NCBI GenBank assembly: GCA_903772945.1
Contig: CAICTM010000443.1
Location: forward strand, 1-64,000
Length of the DNA: 64,000 bases
Reading direction: 5' to 3'
Source: Seminavis robusta
Taxonomy: Eukaryota; Bacillariophyta; Bacillariophyceae; Naviculales; Naviculaceae
The translations under genes were made by a program, and so were the position numbers. Shown in pieces: positions 21,173 through 31,120 of this stretch (the first letter of the stretch is position 1; every line of letters begins with the position of its first letter). The notes below the pieces were generated by a model. The model searched no databases and was not told the DNA's origin. It saw nothing but the letters and a program-made list of their open reading frames with translations.

Positions 21173-22642
21173 ATGCCGAAACTACTGGAGGGTGCAGGGG
21201 GGAAGAGCAACAACGGCAAAGAGACTAAGAGAAGATGGTCCACTGCATTGTTTCTCGTGGGAGGGGGTCTATGGTTATTCTTTGCACAACTGTCACAATG
21301 CAAGTTGAAAGCATTCTCGCTAGTTTACCGATACAACCATGCTACCGGTACCACTGAGGATCAATCCGTCACGCAGCAAGACCATCAGAGGATGCAAAAC
21401 GAAAGCTTCTTCAAGTTGCTACGAGAACCACCTTATTTCTTGCTGCATGATCAAACTATGCGCCTATCGCCACACGTCCTCCGTCCCTGGCTTTACTTTG
21501 ACACTCAATTCTTCCCATACTCACCACCGGCCGGTCTGCAACGACCCAAACGCAAACTGATTCTCACCGATTTGGCATGGAACCATCCAGATCAAACATG
21601 GGCATTATCCAAGTTCCCACGGAGTCTACGAATGCGAGAACTCCTCCAGGCGTATATCGATCACCCTGACTTTGATCCAACTTTTTCGTGGACTCGCCAC
21701 CTCCAGAGAAAAGTGGACATTGATCCTTCCGTGGAGTATGTGGTCTTGTTGGATATCGAAACCTGTTTTGAAATCAACTATCCCAAATATGGCGCCAATT
21801 TACCCACGAGCTCTGACCCTTTAGGAGGCAGACTGCTCGATGCTGCCGGAGATCACCCGTGCTTTCACTTTGGCAGCTGCAAGGACTATATCAAACGTGT
21901 GCTTCAAGCACCACTCTTTCAGCAACACAATAATACAACCAGCACACTTGTGTATATCGATTGCAAATCCGATGGTCCTGAAACTCGAGTTCGAAAAGAG
22001 CTTTTCAATTCCACCACCCAACTCTCCGTTGTGTCTCTTGATGCTGACATTGACCAGTTGGTGGCGGATGCGGACATGGGGCTGCCTCCGCCGACTGTCA
22101 AGCCAATCATTCTCACGAATCCAGCCCGGGAAGCAATACGCAATAGCTGCCAAGCAGAATCTCACAGACCTTACTTTCTTACATTTGTGGGGAGTGGGGG
22201 CCGTGGTCCTCGAAAAGAACTGTTCAAGCTGCACAATGGAAACGATGTGATCTTGATGGAAGCTCATGAGTTTCGGGAGCAAACGAATGAAACATTTGCC
22301 TCGTTGCTACAAAAGTCAGTGTTTGCGGCAACACCCCGTGGGGATAATCGCTATTCCTACCGATTCACCGAAGTGCTGAGCGCTGGTGGTATTCCAGTGG
22401 TGCATTCCGATGGATGGGTCTTGCCCTTCAATCCCAAATTGGTGGATTGGACCAAGTGTGCTGTGGTCATTCCCGAGGCTCGGTTCAATGAGACGTTGGA
22501 CATTCTTCACAGGATACCACGCAATAAACGTTGTCAGATGCGTAGGTATTGCTACGAAATCTACCAAAACTACATGGTGAATGCAGAAGCAAACATTGCT
22601 GGTATTTTGGATACACTGGATGCTCTGCATGGCACAAAGTAA
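21173..22642 (+). CDS. Exostosin-like (GT47) type II membrane glycosyltransferase
   Basis: The product is 489 residues. A short basic cytoplasmic tail (KETKRR) precedes one membrane anchor at about residues 23-42, the layout of a Golgi type II enzyme. The C-terminal half carries the exostosin pattern: FVGSGGRGPR, then SVFAATPRGDNRYSYRF, EVLSAGGIPVVHSDGWVLPF and a later VIPE, which together form the nucleotide-sugar site in this family. Exostosins and their plant and algal relatives build cell-wall or extracellular polysaccharides, so a role in wall or mucilage glycans is inferred. Donor and acceptor sugars cannot be read from the sequence. Several N-glycosylation sites lie in the lumenal part. 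No intron is needed. Confidence 0.82.
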   Translation: MPKLLEGAGGKSNNGKETKRRWSTALFLVGGGLWLFFAQLSQCKLKAFSLVYRYNHATGTTEDQSVTQQDHQRMQNESFFKLLREPPYFLLHDQTMRLSPHVLRPWLYFDTQFFPYSPPAGLQRPKRKLILTDLAWNHPDQTWALSKFPRSLRMRELLQAYIDHPDFDPTFSWTRHLQRKVDIDPSVEYVVLLDIETCFEINYPKYGANLPTSSDPLGGRLLDAAGDHPCFHFGSCKDYIKRVLQAPLFQQHNNTTSTLVYIDCKSDGPETRVRKELFNSTTQLSVVSLDADIDQLVADADMGLPPPTVKPIILTNPAREAIRNSCQAESHRPYFLTFVGSGGRGPRKELFKLHNGNDVILMEAHEFREQTNETFASLLQKSVFAATPRGDNRYSYRFTEVLSAGGIPVVHSDGWVLPFNPKLVDWTKCAVVIPEARFNETLDILHRIPRNKRCQMRRYCYEIYQNYMVNAEANIAGILDTLDALHGTK

Positions 22643-23396
22643 GTAAGGGGCTGCCTCAAGATAGATGAAGTCACATTTTCTCGTGTGAAGGGCTGAAAGC
22701 CGAATTGAAGACGTCAAGTCAACTACACGCGATGCTTGGGGTGCGCCTCGATCTGATACGGGTATCCCAAACATCCATTATGGGCTACTAGTCACCAACC
22801 TGGTAGCTTTATAACCTCTACCCGTGTTGCTCGCATACAAGTAGACGATAGGAGCCAGGAGAAATCAGGTGAAAGAATCTTTGGACCATATCCATAGTGG
22901 AGTGCTGTTTGGGGCAATCAAAATAAGCACCACTATCTAGTAGCGCTACCGTAGCTACTGTCGTACAGCTGTACCGTGGTACCATGGTACCATATCTCTG
23001 ATGTTGTACATGTAGTGTACCGTTGTCGACATGGATGGATGAAGGAAACGCTGTTTGCACCTTAATAAAATTTTCGCCCGACTCGCCACACGTTGAATGG
23101 GGGCAGTTTCGATCACAGCAAATCCCGTTCGTTGTCGCCAAAAATGAGGGTCGGGAGTCGTGTTCGCTTCCAGTGCCATTTGTCGTCACAAGGATCCGTT
23201 GTTACCCTTGGCTCACAAAGTGGTACTTTATTATTTACAACGCCCGTTTTCTTCTGTTGCTGCGTCAACGCTACCGGTATCATTGACTGAGCCATCAATC
23301 AACAATACCGGTACCGGTAGTTACATCATTATCTCGGTAGTAGGAAGCACGAACGATCAATAAACGACAATATCCCTTCTTCCAAAGAACAAAGAC
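22643..23396. other. Intergenic region with dense palindromes
   Basis: No gene seen. It contains TACCGTGGTACCATGGTACCAT near 22972 (nested KpnI/NcoI-type palindromes), CTACCGGTAT near 23271 and ATACCGGTACCGGTAG near 23308. Confidence 0.6.
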
Positions 23397-25481
23397 ATGA
23401 CAATGATGAGAAGAAAAGTTGGTTCTTCCGCGGTGGTCTGCACCTCTATAATTCTGGCGCTGTCATCTTCCTGTGGCAGTACCACTTCGGTGGTGGACGC
23501 CTTGCCATCAGATTCCCTGTGGGACAACAGCTGGCAAAGCAGCAGCACCAGTGCCACACCTCCTCCGTCTCCGTCCTCGCGAGGTGCCTTTGGCTTGCCC
23601 GTGGGGACCATTGAAGAAATTCCCGAAGAACCACCAAAGCAAGCGAAAAAGAAACAACAGAACGACGACGATGAGCCATGGCGCAAAAAGGACGACTGGT
23701 GGAAGGATCCTCTGGCCATGTTTGGCGATGATGACGAATTATTGGAAGACTACGAGGAAAAAGACAAATCTGGATCTTCCAAAAGTAGCACTACTACTCA
23801 TGGTGAGAGCAGCCAGCCACAATCCACCAGCCGCGATCCAGTCCAATCAGAGGCAACGAGATTGGAGAAAGAGGCACGAGAACAAGAAAAAGCAGAGATG
23901 CTGGCCATGGAAAAAGCAGCACAAGAAAAGGCCGAACGAGAAAAGGCTGGGCAGGAAGTAAGACTTGCCCAAGCAAAGATTGCGCTAGAAGAAAAAGCAG
24001 CGAGGGAGAAGGCCGCAAGGGAACAAGACGCCGTAGAATGGGCAGCACAGGAAAAGATTGAAAAAGAAAGGGCTGCCGTGGAAAAGGCAACACGGGAACA
24101 AGCTGCTAGGGAAAAGGCTGCTCTGGAAAAGGCTGCCAGGGAACAAGAGGCTCTGGAAAAGGCTGTCCAAGCAAAGCTTGCCAGAGAAAGAGCCGCACAA
24201 GAAAGGGCTGCCAAGAGAAAGGCGGCTCAGGAACGAGCTGCTCAGAAGAAGTTTGAAAGAGAAACCGAAGCCAGAGATACTCTGCAGGAACTCAATAAGG
24301 GGAATAATGGCGTAGGCATGGCACTTCCAGCTTCCATGTTTGCTTCCGTCATGCCAGCCTTGAAATCTGCTCTATTCCGAGTGCAGATTTTTGCTACACC
24401 GGGCAATGCATTGGGGGCTATTGCGGCCCTTACCATTGGCAAGCTTGTGATCGACAAGATTCGAAAACGTCAACCCAAAAACAAGCATCTATCGGAAATG
24501 GAAGCCGCAGTAGACGAATATCATAACGAAGTCCTCATGGAGGACACCCTGCAGATGCAATATCAAATGGATGAACTCCGCTACATGGAGGAAGACGAAG
24601 AAACAGAAGATACATCCGACGACACAGGTATCGATCTCGATAGCGATGTTGATAGTTCCATCTCCACTTCCCACTCACATCAACATCATCGAGCATCCAC
24701 CGATACCAACAACAACAACAAGTACAGTGCCAACTCGTCTCCGGCGTTTATCAGTGGCCTTCGTGCGGCTCTCGTCGGTGGACATTCTCGTTCGGACGGT
24801 GGTATGCTCGCTACCCTTGGAGGAGGGAGCGGTCGTCGTGTCAAAGTGACAGCTGGTGAACTCGAGTACCTCAAGACAGTAGCCGACAAGGCAGTTTCGG
24901 AACGTCAGGTCATGGAGCAAGAGTACGAAAAGACCAGCTTTCAACTTCAGGAGGCACAGAGTGAGGTGACCCAACTGGCATCGACAACCAAGTATCTCAA
25001 ATCTCAACTCAAAGATTACGAAGAAATGATGGATCGAACGATTCGCAGCGAACGCAAAAAGGCCAAGGTGGAGATCCAAAGGATGAAGGAGGTAATGGAA
25101 GCTTCCATCGCACAGGACCGAGAACAGCTTCGCAAGCAATTCACAAAGGAACTTGACCGGCTGCAAGCGCAATACGAAATGGAGCGAAACCGAAAGGAGA
25201 ATGAGAACCGCATAGCTGTTCTGCAGTCCCAGGATGCACCCAAAGAACAAGGTGAGGCGGGCTCACAAGACGGCCACCTCAAACAACAACAACAACAACA
25301 ACAACAACAATCCCACACCATGAACAACCAAACAAGTGCCAGCCATGTTCTGAATACGACGGGCGTGAGCCCTGGTGCGAATACCACCGATGCAGGCGTA
25401 GACCAAGAGAGCCAACAAGAAGCTTCAGCTTCCAAAAGGAGCAACAGCAAGAAACGCAAAAAGAACCAAAACGACAAATGA
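23397..25481 (+). CDS. Long charged coiled-coil protein with signal peptide
   Basis: The product is 694 residues from the ATG at 23397. The N-terminus looks like a signal peptide (VVCTSIILALSSSCGS). Residues about 150-290 form an unbroken run of EKAAREQ-like heptads, expected to be a single long helix or coiled coil. About 305-345 is a moderately hydrophobic segment (ALPASMFASVM, ALGAIAALTIGKLVI) that may span a membrane. About 490-630 is a second coiled coil, followed by nine glutamines and a basic tail (KKRKKNQNDK). I do not recognise a family. A tethering or structural role is possible, but low complexity makes homology claims unsafe. Whether the first helix is a cleaved signal or an anchor is undecided. 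Confidence 0.7.
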   Translation: MTMMRRKVGSSAVVCTSIILALSSSCGSTTSVVDALPSDSLWDNSWQSSSTSATPPPSPSSRGAFGLPVGTIEEIPEEPPKQAKKKQQNDDDEPWRKKDDWWKDPLAMFGDDDELLEDYEEKDKSGSSKSSTTTHGESSQPQSTSRDPVQSEATRLEKEAREQEKAEMLAMEKAAQEKAEREKAGQEVRLAQAKIALEEKAAREKAAREQDAVEWAAQEKIEKERAAVEKATREQAAREKAALEKAAREQEALEKAVQAKLARERAAQERAAKRKAAQERAAQKKFERETEARDTLQELNKGNNGVGMALPASMFASVMPALKSALFRVQIFATPGNALGAIAALTIGKLVIDKIRKRQPKNKHLSEMEAAVDEYHNEVLMEDTLQMQYQMDELRYMEEDEETEDTSDDTGIDLDSDVDSSISTSHSHQHHRASTDTNNNNKYSANSSPAFISGLRAALVGGHSRSDGGMLATLGGGSGRRVKVTAGELEYLKTVADKAVSERQVMEQEYEKTSFQLQEAQSEVTQLASTTKYLKSQLKDYEEMMDRTIRSERKKAKVEIQRMKEVMEASIAQDREQLRKQFTKELDRLQAQYEMERNRKENENRIAVLQSQDAPKEQGEAGSQDGHLKQQQQQQQQQSHTMNNQTSASHVLNTTGVSPGANTTDAGVDQESQQEASASKRSNSKKRKKNQNDK

Positions 25482-25964
25482 ATAGCATTCCGTGACGCTA
25501 GCTAGCATTCTCGATGCATAGTCAAGGATATGGGGGGTCAAAGGCACGACAATTGATTTGGCACTCTAAAAATACCCGAGTTGTAGTATACTAGAAGGGA
25601 CGGGGGACATTATAAAAGAGAAGAAGATACCGCAAATGCTATTGTAGAAAGAACCGAAGTGTATTCGATGCTCACTTGAGGGATACATTCACACACCCAT
25701 GCTAGCTAGGTGCGGCATAATCAATAGTGAAAGAAGTTATTTTTCACCAGCCTTTAGTTAGAAGTTAGAAGCTAGCTAGACTTCGAAACAACCTGTTCAG
25801 GGTGAGTCAGTCCACATGTCAAAAGTTCATAAAATCGTGAAATTGATTTAGTTTAGGGAGAGGGAGGATGGAGTGAATGGAGTGAGACTTGCTCAGCGCC
25901 TTTAACCGTGAAGCACAGAAATGGTTGCGGGTAACAACTACCGAACCAGGAACACTTGATGCTC
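25482..25964. other. Convergent intergenic region
   Basis: About 480 nt between two gene ends. CTAGCTAG-type palindromes occur at about 25500, 25700 and 25772. Nothing else recognised. Confidence 0.6.
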
Positions 25965-27179
25965 TCAATACTTGAAGAGAAATTTTGGAGCTGCTCCCTT
26001 TCCATCTTTCTGGAGATCCCATCCAGTACAAGGTGGAAAATCACCATTTTCGTGGCGATTTTTGTAGAATTCAATGTGATCATCTAAGTGTGAATTTGCT
26101 TCAGTGTGAATGTCAATGTACCAGTTCAAACCCCCATTGAAAAGCCAGAAGACACATTGGTTGCCATCATAGGAACTTTGCATGGTGTACTTCGGTTTGT
26201 CCATCCGAGTTCCATCTCGTGTGTAGACTCCATTAACAGCTTCAGTTCCAGCCCCTTGCACCTTGACTGCAACTGGAACCCCTCTGCAATTGTCAGGTCG
26301 TTGAGATACCCAGAGAGATTTCCTAGGTGTTTGGAAAGTTGCTGATGGTGAGAGCTTTTGGAGTGCCAGTGCCTGGATTTTGTATGCTTCACATAGTTGC
26401 TCAGGTGAAACCAAACCTGATGAAGCCACAGTTGTTGTCAGATTATCAAGATCAATCTTTTCAAAAGAGATATGCTTGGACAGACAAATGGCTGCTTCCT
26501 TCCTCTTCCCGGTGTCACCATCTACCCAAAGGGATAAAATTTGAAACAGTTCATATTCAGTCATTTCCATTTCGGAATCCATAAGCATCTCTTCCAGAAC
26601 AGTAGTGCTCAAGTTGGCCACATGATTGGCACAAAGTGACTTAGATGGGGTTTTTCGAACCAAAGTTTTGGCCTGTTCAACAAACACCTCTGGCACTGAG
26701 TCGCCAGTCATTCTACATGCATGCAGGGCAGAAGGGGACAAGCATGGGTTCTCTTCAAGAAGCATTTTAAAAGATTCAAGGACAAGGTCTTGGAGGCCAG
26801 CAAGGTCAAAGTAGGAAGCTGCCTCGGCCAATGATACTAAGCATTCAATCTGTTTTGCAGTGATATCTTCCCCTGCATTTGGTGTGTTTTGTTTTTTGAT
26901 GTTGAGCACTTTTGCTGTGTCTGTGAGCACAAACTCTACCACTGCCTTAAGGACGATTCCAGAGAATCCAAGCTCTACAACTGGTGATGATGATTCTTGA
27001 AACTTGCCCAGCAGCATGCCCATGAAGACATCAGATCTCGCAGCGAGCAAAAAGCGATTGGCTGGCACTTCCACTCCATCGTTTCCCTTGAGAATGATAT
27101 CATTGAGACTCTCGACTGTCAAGAACCTTTCTAGCATCTCACTGCAAGAATTGCAGCCACCGGTAGTGCGTTGTTGCAT
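25965..27179 (-). CDS. BTB/BACK protein with C-terminal GVY domain (intact paralogue)
   Basis: The product is 404 residues with an ATG at 27179. The BTB fold (about 22-90) and BACK-like helices (about 120-270) are followed by an extra domain (about 300-404) with the landmarks VQGAGTEAVNGVYTRDGT, PKYTM, WYIDIHTEANSH and PPCTGWDLQKDG. The BTB core is nearly the same as in the gene at 8070 (ILKGNDGVEVPANRFLLAAR is shared), and the C-terminal domain matches the out-of-frame remnant at 8962-9310. BTB/BACK proteins commonly recruit substrates to Cullin-3 ligases. What the extra domain binds is unknown to me. It is a dispersed paralogue 17 kb away, not part of the palindrome. Confidence 0.8.
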   Translation of the reverse strand: MQQRTTGGCNSCSEMLERFLTVESLNDIILKGNDGVEVPANRFLLAARSDVFMGMLLGKFQESSSPVVELGFSGIVLKAVVEFVLTDTAKVLNIKKQNTPNAGEDITAKQIECLVSLAEAASYFDLAGLQDLVLESFKMLLEENPCLSPSALHACRMTGDSVPEVFVEQAKTLVRKTPSKSLCANHVANLSTTVLEEMLMDSEMEMTEYELFQILSLWVDGDTGKRKEAAICLSKHISFEKIDLDNLTTTVASSGLVSPEQLCEAYKIQALALQKLSPSATFQTPRKSLWVSQRPDNCRGVPVAVKVQGAGTEAVNGVYTRDGTRMDKPKYTMQSSYDGNQCVFWLFNGGLNWYIDIHTEANSHLDDHIEFYKNRHENGDFPPCTGWDLQKDGKGAAPKFLFKY

Positions 27180-27807
27180 CCTATTTATTTATAGTAGATC
27201 CAGAGTCCTTTTCCGCCATGGTCTTGTTTTGTGTGGCCTCGCCAAGGACAGAGCAGAGGTGACTGGAGAACGGAACTGCTTGATGGGAACTGTGTTGGGC
27301 AGCTGTTCTTTGGTGTCGAAGAATCACTAACGACTCGATTCACTCAGTCGAGTCGCCAAAGAACCTGTAAAGGCCAGCTAGTTTGTCAATCTAAATGCTT
27401 AGGCCGTCTCTGGACGGTGGAAGGTACGGTACAGATAGAATGTTTATTTACGGTGCTGGGTACTGTACTAGCTACTAGGAGAGGGAGGTTCGCAACGACG
27501 CCATGCACAGGAGGTTCGCTGGGCTACCGGTATGTATCCGTACTGGTAGGTACATACATGTACCTATTTTGCTTCTTTGGTTTTAAAGGCGAGCCAGAAC
27601 TAATTGATATGCTATTGCGGATTGCGATAGTTGTCATCCTGAATATCCGCTTGCTTGCAACGTTCTGCCCCTGCTCTGAGCCCATCCATGGAGCGAGATT
27701 GGAGGAGAAATGTGGTCGCTTGGAAGGTACAGTATCGAGTGGTAGTTTGCTGTCACATTTTCGGACGAAACAGTAAGGAAGCAAGCTTCTACTGTCTCTT
27801 CTCTCTA
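27180..27807. other. Intergenic region
   Basis: Both neighbours are on the minus strand. It contains CTACCGGTATG near 27523 and GGTACATACATGTACC near 27548. No gene seen. Confidence 0.6.
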
Positions 27808-29545
27808 CTACAGTACCGCGGAGTCACTCTGAGCTTTTGGAATCAATGCTTCTGCTTTTACCCGCGCTGTATTGAGCTGTTCCCAAAAGTCTTGCACGTT
27901 TGTGAAGACTAGATTTTTGCTTTTTTGTTTGTTGTTGGATGTGTGATACACAAGTTGCTGTGAAAAAATGGAGGGATCAAGGCTGATGAACCTTTGAAGC
28001 TGACATGCATTCATCCCCACCAGATTCAATCCACCAGACCAAAACTCTACATTGTTCTTGAGCCCATCCATGTCATCAAATGGAGGTAGAAAAAGCCCTT
28101 TGCAATGACCTCGATGCCAAGCAAATATCTCTTCCCTGATTCCCATCCAGCCACCCTGATTATTGATGAATTGAGGCGCAATAGTGTTTGGTCTTTCTAT
28201 CTTGGGCTCGGCATTCTGGCCGACCCAGTATTCTCCAATCACTTTTTCACGTGGGATAAAGGATTGTTCTATGCCGCGCTGGAGAGCAATCCACTCCAGA
28301 AAGTTGGCAGACTCTGGCAACTTGTGAATCCCTAAAGCATGGGCTTGTGTTTCCCACAAAAAGATATCTTCCAATTTGGGTTCAAGAATTGATGTGTTGT
28401 TCAAACGGCGGATTCCAGATGTGTGGCAACACGAGCGTGGTTCCAGCATCCCTTCTACGTCCTTTTCGGATTGTGGCAATGATGTGGCCGGCTGTGTCCG
28501 TCCTACCTGTAATTCTTTTTTATCATCCACCACCTCCACTCGAATGAAACCCGGTACTAGCCGTGCCAATTGAATTTTAGTAAGTTCACCGTAGAACTGA
28601 TCAATGGGCTTGACATTTTTGGATGATGGGTTATCTCGAATGGGAGTCCTTCGAATGGGAGCATTCTGGCGCAACCAATGGAGCTCCATCGTCATTTCCT
28701 CAAAGTAGTTCACATGATCTCCTTTGATGCTACAGTTTAATTAATAGGTCAAGCAGTCAAAAAAAGTGTCAGGAACAAAAGTAAGTAAGATGGTGTTACC
28801 AGTAGAAGGGGTTGAGAACTTACAGCATGTCATCCTCAAACGCAACAAACTTGCTGTAGTATCGAAACTTGTCCTTGATGACATATCGATGTTGTCGTGC
28901 AAGAGCCCTGGGAATTTCCTGAACGACTTCCTGCTGGCCTGTTTGATTGTTTTTTGTTGCATCAACATCACCCGGCATCAAACCATATCCAAGAGGCGCC
29001 GCGTCGTCCCATACTTCAATGCCAACAATGTCTGGCAAACTATCTCTCAACAACTGGAATCGTTCTTGTCGTAACTCGTAGTAGGTAATAAGGTACAAAT
29101 CCACTTGGTATCCAAAGGAGCGCATCGAAGCACAAGCCTCTTTCACCACTGGAATCAAAATCTCCGTGAATCTATCTCTCCCCTTTTTGGTGTTGCGGTG
29201 ACCATTGTCAAATTCCGACATGGAAGTGACAATGTACAGCACTCTGGCACCAAATTCATCCTTAAGCCACTGAATATCCGTAGGATCATCCACATAGTCT
29301 GGTGGATCAGTATCCTCCATTGTGGGTGCCGGTGTAGGCGGTGGTTGTGGGGTAAAGTGAACAAGGTTTGTCAATGGAACATGATCCTCCAAGAAGTGAA
29401 AACACCACAAGATCATTGTGGCCCACATCGCCACAAACCAGAACAACACCCTACGAAAAGGCAACTTCATTCTGCCAATTGTTACTGTCGTTTGCCGTCG
29501 CCTATTGCTGTTGTCATTATTAAAGACGTGGGTAGGCGCCATCAT
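27808..29545 (-). CDS. Two-exon type II membrane protein, glycosyltransferase-like
   Basis: Exon 1 is 29545-28824 and exon 2 is 28729-27808, with a 94-nt GT-AG intron (phase 2) that restores the frame as FEDDMLIKGDHVNYF. The product is 547 residues. A single membrane anchor at about residues 33-52 (LFWFVAMWATMILWCFHF) after a basic tail suggests a Golgi or ER type II protein. A proline-rich stem follows, then VLYIVTSMSEFDNGHR, a YLITYYELRQER segment and FVAFEDDMLI. An acidic EDDM at this place resembles the DXD metal/nucleotide-sugar motif of glycosyltransferases. I cannot assign a numbered family. The alternative is a non-catalytic Golgi protein. The exon junction falls immediately after the acidic motif. 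Confidence 0.7.
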
Positions 29546-29851
29546 GGTGAAGGTTGCAAAAGAAAGTGGAGGAGAAAAATGATGCCGCGAGTGGAGAGCT
29601 CAAATTTGAATTGAAGCCAGCGAGAGCTGCTTTTAAACAGGTTTTCCGACCTTAGCACAGCCCAACTTCGCCAGTTGCGACGAGGCTGGAACTTGAAATA
29701 ATGTATCTTTTTAAAAAAATGCATGTTTATTAGCTTATACAATTGAGGTACCAACATGAACTAAAAAACGAATATGATTGTTTGTCTACTGTAGCCCTCG
29801 AGCTTCACTTTTCTCACCAGCAAGTGATGGTGACCGAGGTGCAAAACTCTC
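29546..29851. other. Short intergenic region
   Basis: About 300 nt between two minus-strand genes. It is AT-rich near 29700-29720. Nothing recognised. Confidence 0.6.
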
Positions 29852-31120
29852 TTACTGGCTCAACAGCCCCATCATCGTTTGCGCATCGATTTCCTGGTCA
29901 AGGCCTTTGGCTTCCTTGAGGGCAAGACGGAGCGACCACCATACAACAACGGTCCGCGCCATTTTGTTTCCCAACAGTTGCACCAGGGAGTCCCAGTATC
30001 TTGTTTGTGAGTGCACTACTTGGGGGGCAACCTCGGTCAACATGAGGACTGCCCCAATAGTTTGCTGTGAGGCATCCAATCCTCCCCACTGCTTCATCTT
30101 TTCGGGTACATCAGTATCAGCCCACTCCAAGAGGACTTCGGGCGAATAGATCGAAAACTCTGGTGGGGACACTTTGGCCTCGTCCAAAAAACGGATGAGA
30201 TTCTTGGAGACGATCCCATAGCCGACGAGTGTCTCCTTACAATAATTGTCAACCCAGTGTTGCAAACGGGCAAGAGCGTTTGCTCTCTCCACACCAGCCA
30301 ACAGCGCTCCACGAAGATGAGGCGGCAAAGGAGCCTGGGAGATGCCTGCAGCTCCGTCGTCGTTGTTTGGGAACAATGAGGCGGTCAGGCCTGCTTCCAA
30401 TTTGGTTTCAAAGGAGCTAGACAAGAGAGGAGACATGACACGGCTCATGAACTGTACCATCCCCTTGCTTTCCATGACCTTGGCGGCGGCACGAGGTACG
30501 CTGAACATGGCTGTGGACATTTCCTCGCCCAGAATGGCACTGACAACCCTGTTCATGTGAACGAACAGGACAACTACCAACGCGCACTCTGCCCTGGCAC
30601 CATCGCTCAAGCGAGAAAACCTTCGGTTGCTTCCCGAAGAAGAGTCCGATGAAAGAGCATCCATGTCTTGCTTATTTTCCATGGCGTCAAAGACGAGACC
30701 AGCATAGTCCAAGGCCTGCTTGTGGCGCTTTCGCTCTTCCTCCAACCCCTTGCTTTCCTTGGCAGCGGCTGCTTTGTCTTTCGCGTCCGATTTCTGTTTC
30801 TTCTTTTGCTGGTAGGTCTCGGCTCTGGTAGCCGCTGCTTGGAGGGCACAGTGTGCGTTGATGCAGATAGGGCAATCATTGCGCGTGCTGATCAAGTTTG
30901 CGATTGCTTCTTTCGTGGAGCGGGCCAACTCACCGTCGACCAGCATTGTTTCTCCAATCAAAGACCAAAAGCGGACAAAGACGTCATCGTTGACAGAGTG
31001 CAAAGTGATGGGATTGTCCGCGCCCTTGCTCATGACCGAGCCCATTGGGAAGTTTTTCTTTATGGACTTGCGGGTAGCATGGGCAACTTGCGATTCTTGA
31101 GGTGCAGGTGAGACGGTCAT
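29852..31120 (-). CDS. AhpD/carboxymuconolactone decarboxylase-like protein with large extension
   Basis: The product is 422 residues. Near the N-terminus CPICINAHC gives C83, C86 and H90, with E71 upstream. The spacing Glu-x11-Cys-x2-Cys-x3-His is the one known for the AhpD catalytic site, where the cysteine pair is reduced to support peroxide removal. A disulfide reductase or peroxidase activity is therefore inferred. Residues about 100-135 are a lysine/alanine/glutamate-rich coiled coil. The remaining 290 residues are helical and unrecognised, far longer than a typical AhpD of about 175 residues. No signal peptide is visible. The later helical part could be a second, diverged AhpD-like fold that lacks cysteines. 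Confidence 0.65.
   Translation of the reverse strand: MTVSPAPQESQVAHATRKSIKKNFPMGSVMSKGADNPITLHSVNDDVFVRFWSLIGETMLVDGELARSTKEAIANLISTRNDCPICINAHCALQAAATRAETYQQKKKQKSDAKDKAAAAKESKGLEEERKRHKQALDYAGLVFDAMENKQDMDALSSDSSSGSNRRFSRLSDGARAECALVVVLFVHMNRVVSAILGEEMSTAMFSVPRAAAKVMESKGMVQFMSRVMSPLLSSSFETKLEAGLTASLFPNNDDGAAGISQAPLPPHLRGALLAGVERANALARLQHWVDNYCKETLVGYGIVSKNLIRFLDEAKVSPPEFSIYSPEVLLEWADTDVPEKMKQWGGLDASQQTIGAVLMLTEVAPQVVHSQTRYWDSLVQLLGNKMARTVVVWWSLRLALKEAKGLDQEIDAQTMMGLLSQ

Noticed and set aside
23794-24214. Minus-strand leucine/phenylalanine-rich frames
   Set aside because: Mirror image of the EKAAREQ coiled-coil codons on the plus strand.
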